Assembly (NCBI GenBank): GCA_903867285.1
Contig: CAIPQX010000158.1
Span: forward strand, 1-16,723
Length of the DNA stretch: 16,723 nucleotides
From: an uncultured Actinomycetes bacterium
GTDB lineage: Bacteria; Actinomycetota; Actinomycetes; Nanopelagicales; Nanopelagicaceae
Direction: 5' to 3'
Shown: positions 15,877 to 16,723 of the stretch, one piece after another
How the letters are laid out: the number at the start of each line of letters is the position of its first letter
Numbering within the stretch: position 1 is the stretch's first letter
Program-made: the position numbers and the translations under genes
The notes under the pieces: generated by a model
Database searches by the model: none
What the model was told of the DNA's origin: nothing
The model's input: the letters and a program-made list of their open reading frames with translations, nothing else

Positions 15877-15882
15877 CTCTTA

Positions 15883-15888
15883 CTCCTT
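15883..15888 (-). promoter_or_regulatory. Ribosome binding site of the DUF349 gene
   Basis: AAGGAG on the minus strand lies 6 nt before the ATG at 15876, a consensus Shine-Dalgarno that fixes the start. Confidence 0.85.
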
Positions 15889-15911
15889 AGGTTGCGCGTC
15901 CGGTGCTCGCT

Positions 15912-15925
15912 CTGGATAGATCCAG
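15912..15925. repeat. Inverted repeat CTGGAT-AG-ATCCAG
   Basis: A perfect 6-bp inverted repeat with a 2-nt centre (as RNA, 5 bp closed by a TAGA loop), about 25-40 nt upstream of the DUF349 start. It abuts the next palindrome, sharing a G. Confidence 0.5.
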
Positions 15926-15940
15926 GAAGGTGCACTTTCC
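15925..15940. repeat. 16-bp near-perfect palindrome GGAAGGTGCACTTTCC
   Basis: A palindrome centred on GTGCAC with a single symmetric mismatch (one G facing T), 49-64 nt upstream of the DUF349 start codon. Size and position suit an operator for a dimeric regulator. No known binding motif is recognised. Confidence 0.45.
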
Positions 15941-15982
15941 GTTATCGGTTGACTCTGGCCATCTCCGCTTTGCTGCGGGTTT

Positions 15983-16010
15983 AGCCCTCTGATCAGGTTT
16001 AATCAGGGCT
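15983..16010. repeat. Hairpin AGCCCT(CT)GAT / ATCAGGGCT
   Basis: Nine base pairs (AGCCCT with AGGGCT, GAT with ATC) broken by a 2-nt bulge, with an 8-nt loop at 15994-16001. No U-run follows on either strand, so a classical terminator is unlikely. Its right arm is reused in the next palindrome. Confidence 0.5.
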
Positions 16011-16030
16011 TAACGGTACCCTTAAAGCCT
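16005..16030. repeat. 26-bp imperfect palindrome centred on GGTACC
   Basis: Twenty of 26 positions are symmetric: AGG, TTAA and GGTACC in the left half and centre are mirrored by TTAA and CCT on the right. The left arm AGGGCT also pairs with the upstream AGCCCT, so the two structures exclude each other in RNA. Confidence 0.5.
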
Positions 16031-16033
16031 CTA

Positions 16034-16056
16034 CCTGGGAAAATTGGTGCCCCAGG
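16034..16056. repeat. Inverted repeat CCTGGG / CCCAGG
   Basis: A perfect 6-bp GC-rich stem with an 11-nt loop, ending 23 nt before the hydrolase start codon. It could be a leader hairpin or a regulator site. Confidence 0.4.
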
Positions 16057-16079
16057 CCGTTGAAAAGTGGGCTAGTTCA

Positions 16080-16723
16080 GTGATTCTTGAGGTCATCCGA
16101 GCTCAGTATTTTGCGACCAATTGTTGGATCTTTGCCACGGGCAAGAATTCTGAGTGCTTTATCGTCGACCCTGGGATGGCGCTTCCAGACCTGGTTGCTC
16201 CGATCAGCGAGGTTATCGCCCGACACAATCTCAAACCAATCGCCACCGTCGTCACGCACGGTCATCTCGACCATACCTTTTCGGTGCATGCCTTCGATGA
16301 GAAGTACGGGGTCGCGACTTATATACACCCCAAGGATCGCGAGTTTCTTGGCAACCCGGAAGGAATATTGACTCCAGGGGGACCCACGACCCCGATCTTA
16401 GAAGCGATGGGAGTTACTACATTCAACGAGCCGCGCGATGTTCGAGAGTTGAAAGATGGCACTGTCATAGATATTGCCGGCTTTGCCTTGACCGCTAAGC
16501 ACGCCCCCGGGCATACCCCAGGCTCAACAGTCTTCATTGTGAACGATGAATTTCTCATCAGTGGGGATGTCCTCTTCCAAAACTCTATTGGGAATACCTC
16601 CTTCCGCCTGGGATCAAGTCGAGATATGAAAAAGACGCTGCGTAATGTGATTCTTCCGCTCCACGATGACCTAATTGTCCTTCCTGGCCATGGTCCAGAA
16701 ACTACAATTGGCCGGGAACGCAA
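16080..16723 (+). CDS. Metallo-beta-lactamase-fold hydrolase, glyoxalase II-like (3' partial)
   Basis: The frame is open to the window end; 214 codons are visible, probably all but the last few residues. The dinuclear metal site is complete: H60, H62, D64 and H65 in THGHLDH, H145 in APGHTPGS, D163 in ISGDVLF, and H204 in LPGHGPETTIG. The family hydrolyses thioesters such as S-lactoylglutathione or analogues. Since Actinomycetota generally lack glutathione, the substrate may be a mycothiol thioester or something else. The stretch ATNCWIF (12-18) and the order of motifs match the protein downstream of rel in M. tuberculosis (Rv2581c type). The GTG at 16080 gives the standard N-terminus; an in-frame GTG at 16047 would add 11 residues without homology. 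No Shine-Dalgarno is obvious. Confidence 0.92.
   Translation, partial: MILEVIRAQYFATNCWIFATGKNSECFIVDPGMALPDLVAPISEVIARHNLKPIATVVTHGHLDHTFSVHAFDEKYGVATYIHPKDREFLGNPEGILTPGGPTTPILEAMGVTTFNEPRDVRELKDGTVIDIAGFALTAKHAPGHTPGSTVFIVNDEFLISGDVLFQNSIGNTSFRLGSSRDMKKTLRNVILPLHDDLIVLPGHGPETTIGRER

Larger units (their letters stand above)
15877..16079. other. Divergent intergenic region rich in inverted repeats
   Basis: These 203 nt between the DUF349 gene and the hydrolase gene are the longest non-coding stretch here. They should hold both promoters, but I see no convincing -35/-10 pair: TTGACT at 15949-15954 and TTGAAA at 16060-16065 have no -10 box at a proper distance. The stretch contains five inverted repeats, listed separately, two of which compete for the same bases. 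No tRNA cloverleaf or other RNA family that I can recognise is present. Confidence 0.6.

Noticed and set aside
15983..16010. Rho-independent terminator
   Set aside because: The stem is bulged and no U-run follows on either strand. It also lies upstream of both flanking genes, where a terminator for them is not expected.
15877..16079. Hidden tRNA or known structural RNA gene
   Set aside because: I found no acceptor stem with a GGTTCGAATC-like T loop, and no SRP, RNase P, tmRNA or 6C-type signature.
16319..16723. Minus-strand reading frame open to the window end
   Set aside because: It is antisense to the plus-strand hydrolase, which has all the metal-binding motifs (HGHLDH, GH, GD, GHG). The minus-strand translation is rich in Arg/Ser with no recognisable motif.

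Overview
The window is a compact, gene-dense stretch of an actinobacterial chromosome, with no mobile elements, CRISPR arrays, rRNA or recognisable tRNA genes. Gene content and order match the core block of Actinomycetota known from Mycobacterium and Streptomyces: HIT protein, pgsA, PatA-type acyltransferase, pimA, then pdxS/pdxT, yebC, ruvC-ruvA-ruvB, secD-secF, rel and a glyoxalase II-like hydrolase. The moderate GC content (about half by eye), very short intergenic gaps, frequent 4-bp start/stop overlaps and several gaps in the usual order (no yajC, no apt) suggest a small-genome actinobacterium, perhaps a freshwater Nanopelagicales-like lineage. That taxonomic refinement is inference.

Left part (1-5126). 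A 5'-truncated HIT-family (Ap4A phosphorylase-like) gene converges on and overlaps a minus-strand gene that looks like a degenerate G domain of an EF-G-like translational GTPase. Divergent from it, only 24 bp away, begins a tight operon: phosphatidylinositol phosphate synthase (pgsA), PIM acyltransferase (PatA type), PI mannosyltransferase (pimA), a one-TM LemA-like helical protein, and a DUF3048 lipoprotein. Every junction is a 4-bp overlap or a 2-nt gap. The first three proteins make and decorate phosphatidyl-myo-inositol mannosides on the inner face of the membrane. The last two are uncharacterised envelope proteins apparently made with them.

Middle (5127-12389). pdxS and pdxT encode the two subunits of PLP synthase. 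yebC (a YebC/TACO1-family protein) is followed by the Holliday-junction genes ruvC, ruvA and ruvB, linked by ATGA overlaps. secD and secF, the membrane subunits that assist the Sec translocon, follow directly; yajC is missing from its usual place before secD.

Right part (12390-16723). rel encodes a bifunctional (p)ppGpp synthetase/hydrolase preceded by a strong ribosome binding site. It converges, with a 3-bp gap, on a minus-strand gene for a protein with DUF349 repeats. A 203-bp divergent intergenic region unusually rich in inverted repeats separates that gene from a metallo-beta-lactamase-fold hydrolase that runs off the window end. No stretch over 300 bases lacks a gene.

The window is mostly housekeeping. 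The observations most worth a second look are the degenerate EF-G-like protein, the divergent putative leaderless promoters that share a TA step between it and pgsA, the two uncharacterised envelope genes in the PIM operon, and the palindrome-rich intergenic region near the right end.
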